Below are positions 28,301-38,556 of a stretch of 64,000 bases of DNA, one piece after another. This DNA is from Thalassotalea sp. PS06 (GTDB lineage Bacteria; Pseudomonadota; Gammaproteobacteria; Enterobacterales; Alteromonadaceae). How positions within the stretch are numbered: position 1 is the stretch's first letter; every line of letters begins with the position of its first letter. Location: NCBI RefSeq assembly GCF_007197775.1, contig NZ_CP041638.1, forward strand, positions 558,001 through 622,000. The letters are read 5' to 3'. The notes below the pieces were generated by a model. That model was not told the DNA's origin, searched no databases, and saw only the letters and a program-made list of their open reading frames with translations. Both the position numbers and the translations under genes were made by a program.

Positions 28301-30379
28301 TGTCGCAAAGCGATTTTCACTTTCTTTTAGTTCCGCTTTCAGGCTTTCCTGTTGAGTGATATCTAATAGCGCACCATCGAAATAGACTTTATTGCTGTAT
28401 TCATCATTGCTGGCATTGGCCCGCACCTGGACTACCCGTTCATAACCGCTTTTATCAATCAACTTGAAGGACGTGAGAAGAGGCTGTTGATTGAATATCG
28501 CATCGGAAAATTGCTTGATCACGCGGTCTCTGTCCTCTTCAATGATAAGCTGCGACAACAACATATCCGGTTTTTCCTTAGTGAAGGTTTCTCGGGGGTA
28601 GCCGGTTAGCGCCTCAATTTTTTCACTGAGAAATTTCAATTTACCTCGCTCTTGCCACCGGTCATCGTCCATTTCAAAACGAAACACTGCCCCTGGCAGG
28701 TTGGTGACTATCGAGCGAATTTGTTGTTCGTTCAGGGCAACTTTTCGCAATGCCTGAACACGGCTGGTGATATCCAGCAGCGATAGGCGTATTTCATGAT
28801 TTTGTTTGGTGAAGGTGGCCGACGCTGAAACCTGCTTTTCCTGACCGCGGTAATCGATAATCGTCAACCCGATATCCTTTTGCGGCGCTTTTTGGGCGTT
28901 GATTAACAGTGCCTTACCATCTTCGTTATCGATACCTCCAGGTAATAATTGCCAAAAATCTATGCTCTCAAAGGCTTCTCTTGGGTATCCGGTTAACTCT
29001 GCGAATACCTGGTTGTGCTTATCGAAGCGGCCACTCGGACTAATGGTCGCATAAGCAATGGGGGAATGTTCATAGATATCAAATAACCTTCGCTCTCTGT
29101 CGGTAAGATCGCGGGTACGTTCCTCAACCCTTTGTTCAAGCCGGGCATTGGCTTCATTGAGTCTGTGGTTCATGGTACGAACTATGCGCAGGGAAAAATT
29201 TCCCAGTAGGGTGAACAGCACTAAAATGCTGATCAACACCGCGGTAACGGTATTTCTTAAGGCTAGGTGCCCCGCTTGTATTTCCTGATAGTCAATCTCG
29301 GAAATTATTCCGAGGTTTAACTCTTCGTTCCAGTTCCAGGCACCAATGACGGGAATACCCCGATAATCCCGGTAGCCATCAGTTGAAAAACCTTCACTTT
29401 TATTTAAGGCTTGCTGAACACTGTATGTGGGGGGGAGTTCGTCTCGCAAAGCGTCAAAAGGCTTGTCTTTGGTTAATTGCCTGCCAGGATCCAATACCTT
29501 CAAATTAAGAATACTGGCCTGGCCCTGCTGCAAAAGGTTTAAATCGGCGAGTTGCTTTTCAAACCGAGACGATGAAATCAATATCGCTCGGTTATCTACC
29601 AGATAAGTTTCACCAGATTGCCCCAGGTAACCTATTTGAGTGATACCAACCAGCTCTTTAAATGGATCAAGACGAAGAGCCAGCGCAGCAATAATGTCGC
29701 CGTCATTATTAAAAATTGGTGACGCCACAAACATCGTTGTGTTGTGAGAACCGGCGCCTCGTTGAAGCTTGTGCAAAGGCACATCAGAAAGCATCGGTGG
29801 GATCAGTATGGTTTGCCCCTGAAATACCCGGTTTAAATATTCGGGTCGTTGCTTGTAGATAATACTTTCCTGGCCAAGATTTTCGTTACGCATCGAACCA
29901 TAATTTATGTAGTCTTTGGAGATGATAAAAAAGCCGAGAGAGCCGTAATAATCATTCGGGAGATTTTGATAAAACTCGCGGATGGTCTTAAGAGGCCCGC
30001 TACCTTGAAGGTAATTTTTTTCGATGCTCAATAGCTGTTGTGTCTGGCGCACCATTTGAGGATTGTCGGCCATGTACCTGAGCAGTGTTTTTCGCCCCTC
30101 GTACCAGTTTTCCAATGCGGTTTCGGTGGTTTCTACCATGGCTTGCAGAGCCTTACCAACCTGCTCATTGGTTTGCATTTTGATGCGCTGCAGGCCAAAG
30201 ACTATTATAACCACAATAATGACCACAAAAATCATTAGTGCGCCGAGCACGAGCCGTCGTGATTGGCTGTCATCGAGTATGGGTTTGTTCAGCTGTTTGA
30301 CATGATTTCTCAGGCTATTAATCACCAACGCCAGGATGGCGATAAGGAGAATGATTATGGCGATAAGGGATTCGGTCAA
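25307..30379 (-). CDS. Large hybrid sensor histidine kinase (dCACHE-PAS-HisKA-HATPase-REC-REC-Hpt)
   Basis: A 1690-residue one-protein phosphorelay. In order: membrane helices near 4-21 and 43-62, a periplasmic double-CACHE-like sensor (about 70-370, with DPFKELV and GETYLVDN), a third helix (374-396), four PAS-type domains (about 430-540, 555-675, 690-805, 815-945), HisKA with His975 in [16 protein letters not shown], HATPase ([19 protein letters not shown]), receiver 1 with Asp1263 (LLLDWQMP), receiver 2 with Asp1408 (ILMDCQMP) and an Hpt domain with His1556 ([12 protein letters not shown]). All phosphotransfer residues are intact. The signal and output partner are unknown. No cognate regulator gene is adjacent. 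Confidence 0.92.
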   Translation of the reverse strand: MTESLIAIIILLIAILALVINSLRNHVKQLNKPILDDSQSRRLVLGALMIFVVIIVVIIVFGLQRIKMQTNEQVGKALQAMVETTETALENWYEGRKTLLRYMADNPQMVRQTQQLLSIEKNYLQGSGPLKTIREFYQNLPNDYYGSLGFFIISKDYINYGSMRNENLGQESIIYKQRPEYLNRVFQGQTILIPPMLSDVPLHKLQRGAGSHNTTMFVASPIFNNDGDIIAALALRLDPFKELVGITQIGYLGQSGETYLVDNRAILISSSRFEKQLADLNLLQQGQASILNLKVLDPGRQLTKDKPFDALRDELPPTYSVQQALNKSEGFSTDGYRDYRGIPVIGAWNWNEELNLGIISEIDYQEIQAGHLALRNTVTAVLISILVLFTLLGNFSLRIVRTMNHRLNEANARLEQRVEERTRDLTDRERRLFDIYEHSPIAYATISPSGRFDKHNQVFAELTGYPREAFESIDFWQLLPGGIDNEDGKALLINAQKAPQKDIGLTIIDYRGQEKQVSASATFTKQNHEIRLSLLDITSRVQALRKVALNEQQIRSIVTNLPGAVFRFEMDDDRWQERGKLKFLSEKIEALTGYPRETFTKEKPDMLLSQLIIEEDRDRVIKQFSDAIFNQQPLLTSFKLIDKSGYERVVQVRANASNDEYSNKVYFDGALLDITQQESLKAELKESENRFATILDSVADGVVVIDRKGVIQNFSRSAETIFGYDRTEVVGRPVAILQPDEMGDTHDIFLSHYHSRKDSDVVNHVRQLTAQRKNKEVFPMEIAVREAVLDHQQVFIGILRDITERNRQQQRLIESEERLDSATHGAKIGLWELYPQEGWALINSVWATMLGYEPQDILESDSKWSKLKGGYETWMGLFLSEDQQMLKQLVKDYMSQKIVEHSNEIRMRCKDGSYKWILTMGRVIETDNHNVPTRISGVHIDINERKKLELNYESAKEVAENANRAKSDFLANMSHEIRTPMNAIIGMSHLALSTDLNPQQRGYIDKVHRSAESLLGIINDILDFSKIEAGKLEVEASNFDLAEVLEDLVNFVGIKAEEKHLELLFDIQNDLPMALVGDSLRLTQVLINLTNNAVKFTQEGEVLLQVSSLRTTHSDVEINFAVQDTGIGMSEEQQADLFKPFTQADASTTRVHGGTGLGLAISKKLINLMGGEISVRSKLGRGSTFSFSIKFKRQTNAPNRVVSKVSKIQHILVVDDNPHAQDIFARILESMGYRYKLASSAKDALALINQNDESDPFQLLLLDWQMPIVDGVSMARIVLTELTLKNPPLVFMVTAFGREELSLQLNDLAVDDILTKPVTRNKLHQAIIQASGERHVISPQFATPKLKMKTAIKQLKGAKILAVEDNEVNQQLITALLTKNNIDCDIAENGLIALDMLKPGRYDGILMDCQMPVMDGYTATKKIREQEQYKDLPILAMTANAMAGDKEKAIQAGMNDHIAKPINVETMFQIMANWINTDRDNSATDVAVSHPSLVRDIIPHKMITINVSDGLRRAMNNQLLYQKLLLGFSKGQSNFKEKFRAAIEKNDVDEAIYLAHTLKGLAGNIGAFDVQQNAEVLEQQVRSGNLNFSAMQLVTVPLEMAIKEIDVKIPKLGKNIEISKASDEPSQSPQKCLSELRTMLAEYDTATADFIGKHQQALQTELGASLFSQISKAVIRYDYEAALNALNSKE

Positions 30380-30477
30380 AATGAATGCGGCTGGTGGCTC
30401 ACGATTGCTTTAATAATAGCAGTTTGCTGGATAGATGACGTCGTGTCCATATTTTGCATCACTTTGTTATTATTTAT

Positions 30478-30738
30478 ACCAATCACATTAAATTATTGCT
30501 CACTCAGTGAGAATTTAAAGGCTTTTAGACAAGGCTTTGATTGCAGAGAATGGTCGTTCCATTGTCAAAATCTTTAACGCAGGATAAACGCCTTTAAAGC
30601 TCACCCGTAGGGAGTTAGTGAGAGGCCCATTTACGGCCCTATATTTCATTAATATAGAATGACTATATCAATAAAATCTATGTTGCAAATGAACCTCTGC
30701 CCTAACTCTGAGTTGTGCACAAACTTAGTGTGATTGGT
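30478..30738. mobile_element. MITE-like element with 14-bp terminal inverted repeats
   Basis: Ends are ACCAATCACATTAA (30478-30491) and TTAGTGTGATTGGT (30725-30738), inverted with one mismatch. The 261-bp interior has no ORF but several inverted repeats: CTCAC/GTGAG, TTTAAAGGC/GCCTTTAAA at long range, AATGG/CCATT and ATATAG/CTATAT. No clear target-site duplication is visible. It resembles the abundant structured intergenic repeats of marine Alteromonadales as I remember them, which I could not check. Confidence 0.65.
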
Positions 30739-30816
30739 GTTAGCTAAATTATCTGTATTGGAAAATCACCAGAAGTTATTGCAGCTGCGGGGGATGCGTC
30801 GGCAAAACGGATAAAT

Positions 30817-30838
30817 AAGCCCGGCTTCTGCCGGGCTT
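30817..30838 (-). terminator. Intrinsic terminator of tkt-pgi
   Basis: AAGCCCGGC / GCCGGGCTT with a four-base loop, 27 bp beyond the pgi stop; on the minus strand it runs into TTATTTAT. Confidence 0.88.
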
Positions 30839-30865
30839 TGCAACGCTTGATTTAACCGACCAAAA

Positions 30866-32506
30866 TTACTTTTTATCGTTGTAGTAGCGAACTAACGAAG
30901 CGGTCGAGCTATCGTGATGAGGGCTCACCTGATTGCTGGCGATTTCGCTATGGATACGATTCGCCAGGCCTTTACCTAGCTCAACACCCCATTGATCAAA
31001 TGAGCAGATGTCTAACAAAATACCTTGCGTAAAGATTTTGTGTTCATACAGGGCGATTAGCATACCCATGGTTTTTGGCTCAAGTTTATCCATTAATATG
31101 GTGTTGGTAGGGCGGTTGCCTTCATGCACCTTATGGGGCGCAACGTTATCGATATAAGCCTGACTATGACCTTTGCTGGCAAGGTCTGCTCTGATTTCGT
31201 CTTCGGTAACACCAGTCATCATTGCTTCCGATTGCGCAAAGAAATTTGCCATCAGGATATCGTGGTGACCATTAACGTTTGCAACACTCTCAACCGAACC
31301 GATGAAATCTGCTGGCACAATATTATTGCTTTGGTGCAAATACTGATAAAACGCATGCTGACCATTAATACCAATCTCACCCCAAATGGTTGGCACTGTC
31401 GGATAAGGTACAACCTCACCTGCCATATTCACGTGTTTACCATTACTTTCCATTTCTGCCTGCTGCAAATAAGCGGTTAAACGGTGTAATGGCTGATCGT
31501 ATGGTAGGATGGCCTGCGATTGCGCGCCTAAAAAAGTACAGTTCCACAGGCTCAGTAACGCCATGATCACAGGTACATTCTCTTCTAGTGGTGCTTGTTC
31601 GAAATGGTTATCAACAAGGTGGGCGCCATCAAGTAGCTCAACAAATTGCTCAAATCCAAGATATAGGGCAATCGGTAAGCCAATTGCCGACCAAAGTGAG
31701 AAGCGTCCGCCAACCCAATCCCACATATCGAAGATATTCTCGGCATCAATACCAAACTCAGTAACTTTTTCGGTGTTTGTAGAAACCGCTACGAAATGCT
31801 TAGCGATTGCCGCTTTATCCGTGGCAGCATCCAGAAACCAAGTCACTGCAGTATTGGCATTAGTCATGGTTTCTGAAGTGGTAAAGGTTTTACTGGAAAC
31901 CACAAACAACACGGTTTCTGGATTAAGTGGAGCCAAAACGTCGGCAATTTGGTTGCCATCGACATTCGATACATAGTGTACTTTTAAGGTGCCGTCGCCA
32001 TAGCTTTTTAGCGCTTCCGTGGTCATTTGCGGACCAAGGTTGGAACCACCAACACCAATGCTTACTACATCGGTGATGGATTTTCCTGTATAGCCTTTCC
32101 AGTCGCCGCTGCGCACGGTATTGGTGAAGGAACGCATTTTGTTTAGCTCAGCTTTAACCTGGGCTCGTACATTAACGCCATCAACCATTAATGCATCGTC
32201 GCTGCGATTGCGAAGGGCAACATGAAGTACAGAGCGGTCTTCGGTAATATTAATCCGCTCACCGCTGAACATTTTTTCACGCCAGTTCTCTAACTCACAT
32301 TCGCGTGCCAGGTTGAACAGCGCCGCCATGGTAGATTCATCCACCAGGTTTTTCGAGTAATCAAATAACATCGACGGAAGTGATAAAGAAAACTTGTTGA
32401 AACGCTCGGCGTCACTCGCAAACAAGTCTTTCATATGCATCGATTTCATTGCTTCAGCCTGAGCTTCCACTGCCTGCCAACCCGGTAATTGCGTACGTAA
32501 TACCAT
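30866..32506 (-). CDS. pgi: Glucose-6-phosphate isomerase
   Basis: Interconverts glucose 6-phosphate and fructose 6-phosphate in glycolysis and gluconeogenesis; cytoplasmic. The 546 residues match E. coli Pgi (549). Motifs include VSIGVGGSNLGPQM (phosphate-binding), VSSKTFTTSETMTNA, the WDWVGGRFSLWSAIGLPIAL signature, and the C-terminal SFDQWGVELGKGLA. It lies 19 bp downstream of tkt on the same strand, so the two sugar-phosphate enzymes probably form an operon linking glycolysis and the pentose phosphate pathway. Confidence 0.97.
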   Translation of the reverse strand: MVLRTQLPGWQAVEAQAEAMKSMHMKDLFASDAERFNKFSLSLPSMLFDYSKNLVDESTMAALFNLARECELENWREKMFSGERINITEDRSVLHVALRNRSDDALMVDGVNVRAQVKAELNKMRSFTNTVRSGDWKGYTGKSITDVVSIGVGGSNLGPQMTTEALKSYGDGTLKVHYVSNVDGNQIADVLAPLNPETVLFVVSSKTFTTSETMTNANTAVTWFLDAATDKAAIAKHFVAVSTNTEKVTEFGIDAENIFDMWDWVGGRFSLWSAIGLPIALYLGFEQFVELLDGAHLVDNHFEQAPLEENVPVIMALLSLWNCTFLGAQSQAILPYDQPLHRLTAYLQQAEMESNGKHVNMAGEVVPYPTVPTIWGEIGINGQHAFYQYLHQSNNIVPADFIGSVESVANVNGHHDILMANFFAQSEAMMTGVTEDEIRADLASKGHSQAYIDNVAPHKVHEGNRPTNTILMDKLEPKTMGMLIALYEHKIFTQGILLDICSFDQWGVELGKGLANRIHSEIASNQVSPHHDSSTASLVRYYNDKK

Positions 32507-32525
32507 CAGTATTTCCTATTGTCCC

Positions 32526-34535
32526 TTATTGATTGCGCTCGATCAGTTGCTTGGCTTTGCTTACAACATTATCCAGATTAAAACCAAAGTGATTCATTAA
32601 TACACCACCCGGCGCAGACTCACCAAAGGTGGTCATGCCAACAACGTCACCATGCTTACCTACGTACTTAAACCAGTAATCCACATGGGCAGCTTCTACC
32701 GCCAGTACATTTACGACGCTATCTGGCAGAACCTGCTGCTGATACGCTCTATCTTGTTGGTCGAAAACCGTGGTACTTGGCATAGATACCAGACGCGCAT
32801 TAATGCCTTGCTCTTTTAAGGTATTCACACTTTGCGCCGCTAGTTCCACTTCTGAACCGGTAGCAATCAAGATAATATCTGGCGTACCGTCACTGTCGAT
32901 CAGCACATAACCGCCTTTAGCAACGTTTGCTAATTGCTCGTCAGTTCGCGCTTGATGGGTTAGGCCCTGACGTGAAAATACTAATGCCGAAGGCGCTTTT
33001 TGGTTTTCAATTGCCGCTTTCCAGGCAACTGCAGATTCCGCCGCATCACATGGGCGCCATGTAGTAAGGTTTGGCGTCATGCGTAGGTTAGCTAGTTGCT
33101 CGATTGGTTGGTGGGTTGGACCATCTTCACCCTGACCAATGGAGTCATGGGTATAAACAAAAATGTTTTGTACGCCCATCAATGCTGACATGCGCACCGC
33201 ATTACGAGCATATTCCATAAACATTAAGAAGGTAGCACCGTAGTTGATAAAACCATCGTGAAGGGAGATACCGTTCATGATTGCGCTCATACCAAATTCA
33301 CGAACACCGTAAAATAGGTAGTTGCCGCTCGCGTCATTGGCTTCGATGCCTTTAGAGCCAGACCATAATGTCAGGTTAGAGCCCGCAAGGTCGGCACTAC
33401 CACCTAGCAATTCAGGTAACATAGGGGCAAAGGCTTCGATGCTATTTTGCGAGGCTTTACGGCTGGCGATGTTCGCCATATCAGCCTGGCACTGGGCAAT
33501 AAATTCATCGGCTTTTGCAGAAAAATCTTCGGGTAGTTTCTTGTCGATAACTCGACGGGTAAATTCTTTCGCAAGCTCTGGATGAGCTTGTTGATAGGCA
33601 TCAAAACGCTGTTGCCAGTCTTGTTCTGCCTCAGCGCCGGCTTGTTTGTTATCCCAACCTTGATACACTTCGTCTGGAATCACAAACTCAGATTCGTTCC
33701 AGTTAAGGAAATCACGGGCTGCGGCAATTTCTTCTTTACCCAATGGCGCGCCGTGACAGTCGTGAGAACCGGATTTGTTTGGCGAGCCAAAACCGATAAT
33801 GGTTTTAGTACAAATTAGTGTCGGCTTGTCGGTAATAGATTGTGCTTCTTTAATCGCTGCGCTGATTTGCTCTGGATCGTGACCATCAACATCCGCGATA
33901 ACGTGCCAGCCATAAGCGGCAAAACGGCCAGGTGTGTTGTCGGTAAACCAACCCTCAACTTCACCATCGATGGAAATACCATTGTCATCCCAAAAGGCGA
34001 TTAGCTTGCCAAGGCCTAAGGTGCCGGCAAGTGAACAGGCTTCATGGGAAATACCTTCCATCAAACAACCATCACCCATAAAGCAATAGGTAAAGTGATC
34101 AACAATATCGTGGCCTTCACGGTTAAATTGTGCCGCTAAGGTTTTCTCTGCAATAGCCATACCTACGGCATTGGCAATACCGGCGCCAAGTGGGCCAGTC
34201 GTGGTTTCAACACCCGGAGTGTAACCGTATTCCGGGTGACCTGGGGTTTTTGAATGCAACTGGCGGAAGTTTTTCAGCTCTGCAATCGGTAAGTCATAAC
34301 CGCTAAGGTGTAACAGTGAATAAATTAGCATCGACCCGTGACCATTGGATAATACAAAACGGTCGCGATCCGGGAAGCCTGGATTTGCCGGGTTGTGCTT
34401 TAAGAAATCATTCCATAGCACTTCAGCAATATCCGCCATTCCCATTGGCGCTCCTGGGTGACCAGAATTGGCTTGTTGTACGGCATCCATGCTTAATGCA
34501 CGGATAGCATTGGCTAATTGTTTGCGCGAGGTCAT
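32526..34535 (-). CDS. tkt: Transketolase
   Basis: Thiamine-diphosphate enzyme that transfers two-carbon units in the non-oxidative pentose phosphate pathway. The 669 residues match bacterial transketolases (E. coli TktA 663). Key parts: [38 protein letters not shown], the diphosphate-binding [13 protein letters not shown] to [10 protein letters not shown], and in the pyrimidine domain [16 protein letters not shown] and [20 protein letters not shown] (in parts). It is first in the tkt-pgi unit. A possible leader hairpin lies about 60-80 nt upstream (34595-34616). Confidence 0.97.
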   Translation of the reverse strand: MTSRKQLANAIRALSMDAVQQANSGHPGAPMGMADIAEVLWNDFLKHNPANPGFPDRDRFVLSNGHGSMLIYSLLHLSGYDLPIAELKNFRQLHSKTPGHPEYGYTPGVETTTGPLGAGIANAVGMAIAEKTLAAQFNREGHDIVDHFTYCFMGDGCLMEGISHEACSLAGTLGLGKLIAFWDDNGISIDGEVEGWFTDNTPGRFAAYGWHVIADVDGHDPEQISAAIKEAQSITDKPTLICTKTIIGFGSPNKSGSHDCHGAPLGKEEIAAARDFLNWNESEFVIPDEVYQGWDNKQAGAEAEQDWQQRFDAYQQAHPELAKEFTRRVIDKKLPEDFSAKADEFIAQCQADMANIASRKASQNSIEAFAPMLPELLGGSADLAGSNLTLWSGSKGIEANDASGNYLFYGVREFGMSAIMNGISLHDGFINYGATFLMFMEYARNAVRMSALMGVQNIFVYTHDSIGQGEDGPTHQPIEQLANLRMTPNLTTWRPCDAAESAVAWKAAIENQKAPSALVFSRQGLTHQARTDEQLANVAKGGYVLIDSDGTPDIILIATGSEVELAAQSVNTLKEQGINARLVSMPSTTVFDQQDRAYQQQVLPDSVVNVLAVEAAHVDYWFKYVGKHGDVVGMTTFGESAPGGVLMNHFGFNLDNVVSKAKQLIERNQ

Positions 34536-35155
34536 CTGTTACTTACCTTAGTTTAAATATTGAATTGATGGGTTTTTATTTTAAGTAGGCAATAAACCTG
34601 CGATAGATCGCGGGTTAAGCCGGCATATTAGCATGTTGATAAAAGATGTCACCATGATAATGGCTATAAAATAGCACCGAACGCTATGTTCAGTGCTCAG
34701 GGGGACTTACGTTTGATGCCAAGGTCAATACCTAGACACCTAAATTTATCGCTTAGGAATAAGTTTAAAATGTTAACGCTATCAATTCGTGCGGTGAGAT
34801 GCCAGGGGACTGGTTTATAAACAGGTGGTGATAATAAACCAGTTAATCAATGGGGGACGAGTTTAACCGTTTATTGGTTTAAGTGAAACACGGGCGGGTG
34901 CATCTTGAACGGCTTAGTGTTAGGCTAATTGCTGATCTGTTTTTATGCAGAAAGCCTCATGGCAAATCAATTAACCAACTCTAAGTCAATACGTTAACTT
35001 TTTGTAAAAAAAAACGGGGCGAGTGGTTAGCAGAACAAAAAATAAAATATAGGTCAACAACTGAAACTAACCTTTATTACAACAATCAGCAAAATTACAA
35101 CAATCAGCAAATTCGCTGTTATATAGAGCTAGAAACTATGTCTATAGACGAGTAA
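34536..35155. other. Intergenic region between tkt and the sugar-porter genes
   Basis: A 620-bp divergent spacer without a credible gene. Visible items are AACC-T-GCGA / TCGC-G-GGTT at 34595-34616, in the likely tkt leader, and a perfect tandem duplication of ATTACAACAATCAGCAAA at 35076-35093 and 35094-35111, ahead of the transporter gene. Regulatory sites for both divergent units should lie here, but I cannot name them. Confidence 0.4.
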
Positions 35156-35185
35156 ATGATAGCGTTAACAGCTAAGAGTATAATA

Positions 35186-36745
35186 ATGACAAAAGCATTA
35201 CCTTCTAGTTTATTCATTGCCGTTATTGTTTCCCTGGGCGGATTCGTTTTTGGTTTTGACGCTTCGGTGATATCCGGCGTCGTCAATTTCGTCGCCGTTG
35301 AGTTTGATCTTAACGAGTGGGAGCAGGGGTTCGTCGTTAGTGCGCCAACCCTTGGGGCTGCTATCGCATCATTAATCGCGGGCACCCTAAGTGATCGTAT
35401 CGGGCGAAAGAAAGTGTTGCTTGGTATTGCGGCGCTTTATGTGATTTCCGCATTGTTTTCTGCACTGGCGACAAGTTACTGGATGTTGGTTATCGCCAGA
35501 GCAATCGGCGGGTTTGCTTTTGCTTCTTTGATTCTGGCGCCGGTCTACATTGCTGAGATTTCAGCCCCTAGTAATCGTGGCAAGATGATCTCGATAAACC
35601 AATTCAATATCGTTATTGGTTTATCCGCGGCCTATTTCGCCAATTACTTTTTACTGAATGTTGCTGAGAGTGGCTCTGAGCTGGCTGTTAGTTTAGGTAT
35701 TACTGAAAACGTCTGGCGCTGGATGCTCGGCATTGAATTGGTGCCCGCCACGATATTTTTATTGTTGCTGACACTTATTCCTGAAAGTCCCAGATTTCTT
35801 GCCTTGAATGGTCAGAAGCAGCAGGCCCGTGAAGTTCTGACACAATTACATGGTGAGCAGGCCATGGAAATGGAAATGGCCGAGATCGAACAAAAATCCC
35901 ATCAAAAAGAAGCTCGCATTCTTGATAGCTTCAAAGATTTATTCTCTAAAAACATGCGATTAGTTCTTACCATTGGCATTGTGATTGCGGTCATTCAGCA
36001 AATTACCGGGGTTAATGCCATTTATTTCTATGCTCCTTCTATTTTCGAGCAGAGTGGGGTTGGTACTAATGCTGCGTTTGCGCAAGCGATTTGGGTGGGA
36101 ATTATTAATGTCGTATTTACCATTATCGCTATGTTGTTGATCGATAAAGTTGGACGTAAACCGCTGCTTATTGCCGGTCTTGCAGGGATTTTTATCAGCA
36201 TGAGTATTGCCTCTTATGGCTTTAAAAACGCAACCTATGAGTTGACCCCAGAGACTGTTGAGCAAATTCAAATTGAATCTGCAAAGTTGGATGGCGTGGT
36301 TGGCGTTAAGTTTAGTGACGATCTAGCGTTTAAGTCGGCACTTCGAGAAAGGTTAACGCCAAGAGAATATAAAGCCAATGAAGCACAATTGATTCAGGCG
36401 GCGATTAACATTCAACCTGAATTAGTGTTGTTCGGCATTCTTAGCTTTGTAGCTTCGTTTGCGATTAGCCTTGGTCCGGTTATGTGGGTATTACTGGCGG
36501 AAATATTTCCAAATCATCTGCGCGGAATTGCTATAGCAGCGACAGGCTTAATTAATTCCGGCGTGAGCTTTACTGTACAGCTGTTATTACCCTGGGAGAT
36601 AAATAACCTGGGTAATGCCATGACATTTATGCTCTACGGTGGTTTTGCGGTGATAGGTTTGGTATTAGTGATATGGCTATTGCCGGAAACTAAAAATAAA
36701 ACACTTGAACAAATTGAACGGGAACTGGTGCCGATTAAAGCATAA
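35186..36745 (+). CDS. MFS sugar porter (XylE/GLUT-like) with an enlarged loop
   Basis: Twelve-helix sugar:proton symporter family. I use the ATG with AAGAG seven bases upstream (MTKALPSSLFIAV), giving 519 residues. Sugar-porter signatures: GGFVFGFDASVISG in helix 1, DRIGRKKVLLG between helices 2 and 3, PESPRFLALNGQ after helix 6, QQITGVNAIYFYAP in helix 7, DKVGRKPLL between helices 8 and 9, and GPVMWVLLAEIFP in helix 10. Between helices 9 and 10 there is a charged insertion of about 60 residues absent from XylE. The substrate is unknown, probably a hexose or pentose. A second porter follows. Confidence 0.88.
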   Translation: MTKALPSSLFIAVIVSLGGFVFGFDASVISGVVNFVAVEFDLNEWEQGFVVSAPTLGAAIASLIAGTLSDRIGRKKVLLGIAALYVISALFSALATSYWMLVIARAIGGFAFASLILAPVYIAEISAPSNRGKMISINQFNIVIGLSAAYFANYFLLNVAESGSELAVSLGITENVWRWMLGIELVPATIFLLLLTLIPESPRFLALNGQKQQAREVLTQLHGEQAMEMEMAEIEQKSHQKEARILDSFKDLFSKNMRLVLTIGIVIAVIQQITGVNAIYFYAPSIFEQSGVGTNAAFAQAIWVGIINVVFTIIAMLLIDKVGRKPLLIAGLAGIFISMSIASYGFKNATYELTPETVEQIQIESAKLDGVVGVKFSDDLAFKSALRERLTPREYKANEAQLIQAAINIQPELVLFGILSFVASFAISLGPVMWVLLAEIFPNHLRGIAIAATGLINSGVSFTVQLLLPWEINNLGNAMTFMLYGGFAVIGLVLVIWLLPETKNKTLEQIERELVPIKA

Positions 36746-37140
36746 TGAAGACGATTAGTAAGCGCGTGTCGTATTGCCCGCGCCTTTACCAAGGATAAGG
36801 TATAAGTTGAAACAAATATTTTTAATTGTTTTTGTGTCTAACATGGCTGTTTAAATTTCATCTTCTGTCAACGGCAAGTATTTAATTTAGAATAAACATT
36901 GATCAATAATTTTAAGCAAGGAATGGTTTTCATTGGCCTTGGCGCGGCATAATTTTATGTTTTTGGTTTCAGCACTTAACTGGCATGAAAAAAGCGGCAG
37001 ATTTTGAGTTTTTCCATTATCTCGAAAACAAAACGCAATCGAATCTAAGCTAAAATTCTTCACAATTAGCAAAAGGTATGGTCCTGATTCGACTACAATA
37101 AAGCAACAAGATTTGTTGTCGTCGTTTTAAAGGGGCCATC
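36746..37140. other. Spacer between the two sugar-porter genes
   Basis: A 395-bp AT-rich stretch. At 36807-36854 a TTG-initiated frame (MKQIFLIVFVSNMAV) with AAGGATAAGG upstream looks like the start of a signal peptide but stops at once; it may be a relic. AAAGGGG near 37131 is the ribosome-binding site of the next gene. No clear terminator follows the first porter. Confidence 0.35.
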
Positions 37141-38556
37141 GTGAATCAAGTTGCCACTCAGGAAAATCAGGAAAACATCGGTTTTATTTTATTAATAAGC
37201 TGTGTGGCGACGATTGGTGGTTTTCTCTTTGGTTTTGATTCCGGTGTTATTAATGGCACGGTTGATGGTTTACAAAAAGCGTTTAATTCCGACAGCGTAG
37301 GCACTGGTTTTAATGTTGCCAGTATGCTTCTTGGTTGCGCCGTCGGGGCATTTTTCGCGGCCCGCATGGCTGATATCTTTGGCCGTAAAACCTTGCTTAT
37401 CGTCGCTGCAATCTTCTTTATCATCAGCGCCTATGGTTCCGGGATTGCCACCAGTAGTGGCGAATTTATTGTTTTTCGAATTATTGGTGGCCTTGCTGTT
37501 GGTGCCGCCAGTGTGTTAGCGCCCGCTTACATTGCCGAGGTAGCTCCCGCCAGGATCCGTGGCAGCCTGGCAACCATACAACAAATCGCCATTATTACCG
37601 GTTTATTTCTCGCCTTTGTAAGCAATTATTTTCTCGCAAACGCTGCAGGGCAATCGACGGCAGAGTTTTGGTTTGGATTTGAAGCCTGGCGCTGGATGTT
37701 CTGGATGGAGTTGATTCCTGCCTCGTTATTTCTGATCCTGTTGATGTTTATTCCGGAAAGTCCCCGTTATCTGATTATCAAACAACGCTACGTAAAAGCC
37801 GAAAAAGTCCTGTTCAAGCTTTATGGCGATGTCGAAGGTAAAAGCCATTTAAAAACGATTCGTGAATCGGTGGAAAAATTCGACCATACGCCATCGATGG
37901 CCGATCTTATCGACAAAGCTACAGGAAAGATACGACCTCTGGTTTGGGTGGGAATTGGTCTTGCGGTATTTCAGCAGTTCGTGGGCATTAACGTGGTATT
38001 TTACTACGGTGCCGTGCTTTGGCAGGCGGTGGGCTTTACTGAATCCGACGCCCTACAGATTAATATTATCTCTGGTGCTGTGAGCATTGCCGCCTGTATT
38101 GCTACGGTATTATTAATTGACCGAATTGGCCGCAAACCTATCTTACTGATTGGTTCTGTAGGGATGGCGATATCCCTGGGGCTAATGGTGTTTGCATTTG
38201 CCAATGCTGACCTTGGCGACAATGGCAAGCTAGATCTCGGGGAATACGGCACCCTGGCGTTAATCGGTGCCAATGCTTATGTAATCTTCTTTAACTTCTC
38301 CTGGGGACCTGTGATGTGGGTGATGCTCGGGGAAATGTTCCCAAATCAATTGCGCGGTTCAGGACTGGCAATTGCTGGCTTGGCGCAATGGTTGGCCAAT
38401 TTCTTAATTACTATTTCATTCCCAGTAATGCTAACCGGTATTGGTTTGGCAGGTGCTTACGGTTTCTACACCCTCGGCGCTGTTTTATCGGCAATCTTCG
38501 TATTTAAGTATGTCCATGAAACCAAGGGCAAAGAGCTCGAAGAGATGAAAGCGTAG
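37141..38556 (+). CDS. MFS sugar porter with an EF-hand-like loop
   Basis: A 471-residue sugar porter starting at GTG, with AAAGGGG upstream. Signatures: GGFLFGFDSGVINGT in helix 1, ADIFGRKTLLI between helices 2 and 3, PESPRYLIIKQR after helix 6, QQFVGINVVFYYG in helix 7, DRIGRKPILLIG and GPVMWVMLGEMFP. It is homologous to the preceding gene, so the pair probably arose by an old duplication or serves related sugars. Residues 357-368 (DLGDNGKLDLGE), in the loop between helices 9 and 10, match the EF-hand calcium-loop spacing. The substrate cannot be told from sequence. Confidence 0.9.
   Translation: MNQVATQENQENIGFILLISCVATIGGFLFGFDSGVINGTVDGLQKAFNSDSVGTGFNVASMLLGCAVGAFFAARMADIFGRKTLLIVAAIFFIISAYGSGIATSSGEFIVFRIIGGLAVGAASVLAPAYIAEVAPARIRGSLATIQQIAIITGLFLAFVSNYFLANAAGQSTAEFWFGFEAWRWMFWMELIPASLFLILLMFIPESPRYLIIKQRYVKAEKVLFKLYGDVEGKSHLKTIRESVEKFDHTPSMADLIDKATGKIRPLVWVGIGLAVFQQFVGINVVFYYGAVLWQAVGFTESDALQINIISGAVSIAACIATVLLIDRIGRKPILLIGSVGMAISLGLMVFAFANADLGDNGKLDLGEYGTLALIGANAYVIFFNFSWGPVMWVMLGEMFPNQLRGSGLAIAGLAQWLANFLITISFPVMLTGIGLAGAYGFYTLGAVLSAIFVFKYVHETKGKELEEMKA

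Noticed and set aside
31124..31976. Plus-strand frames antisense to pgi
   Set aside because: They lie wholly within pgi and look like translated antisense sequence.
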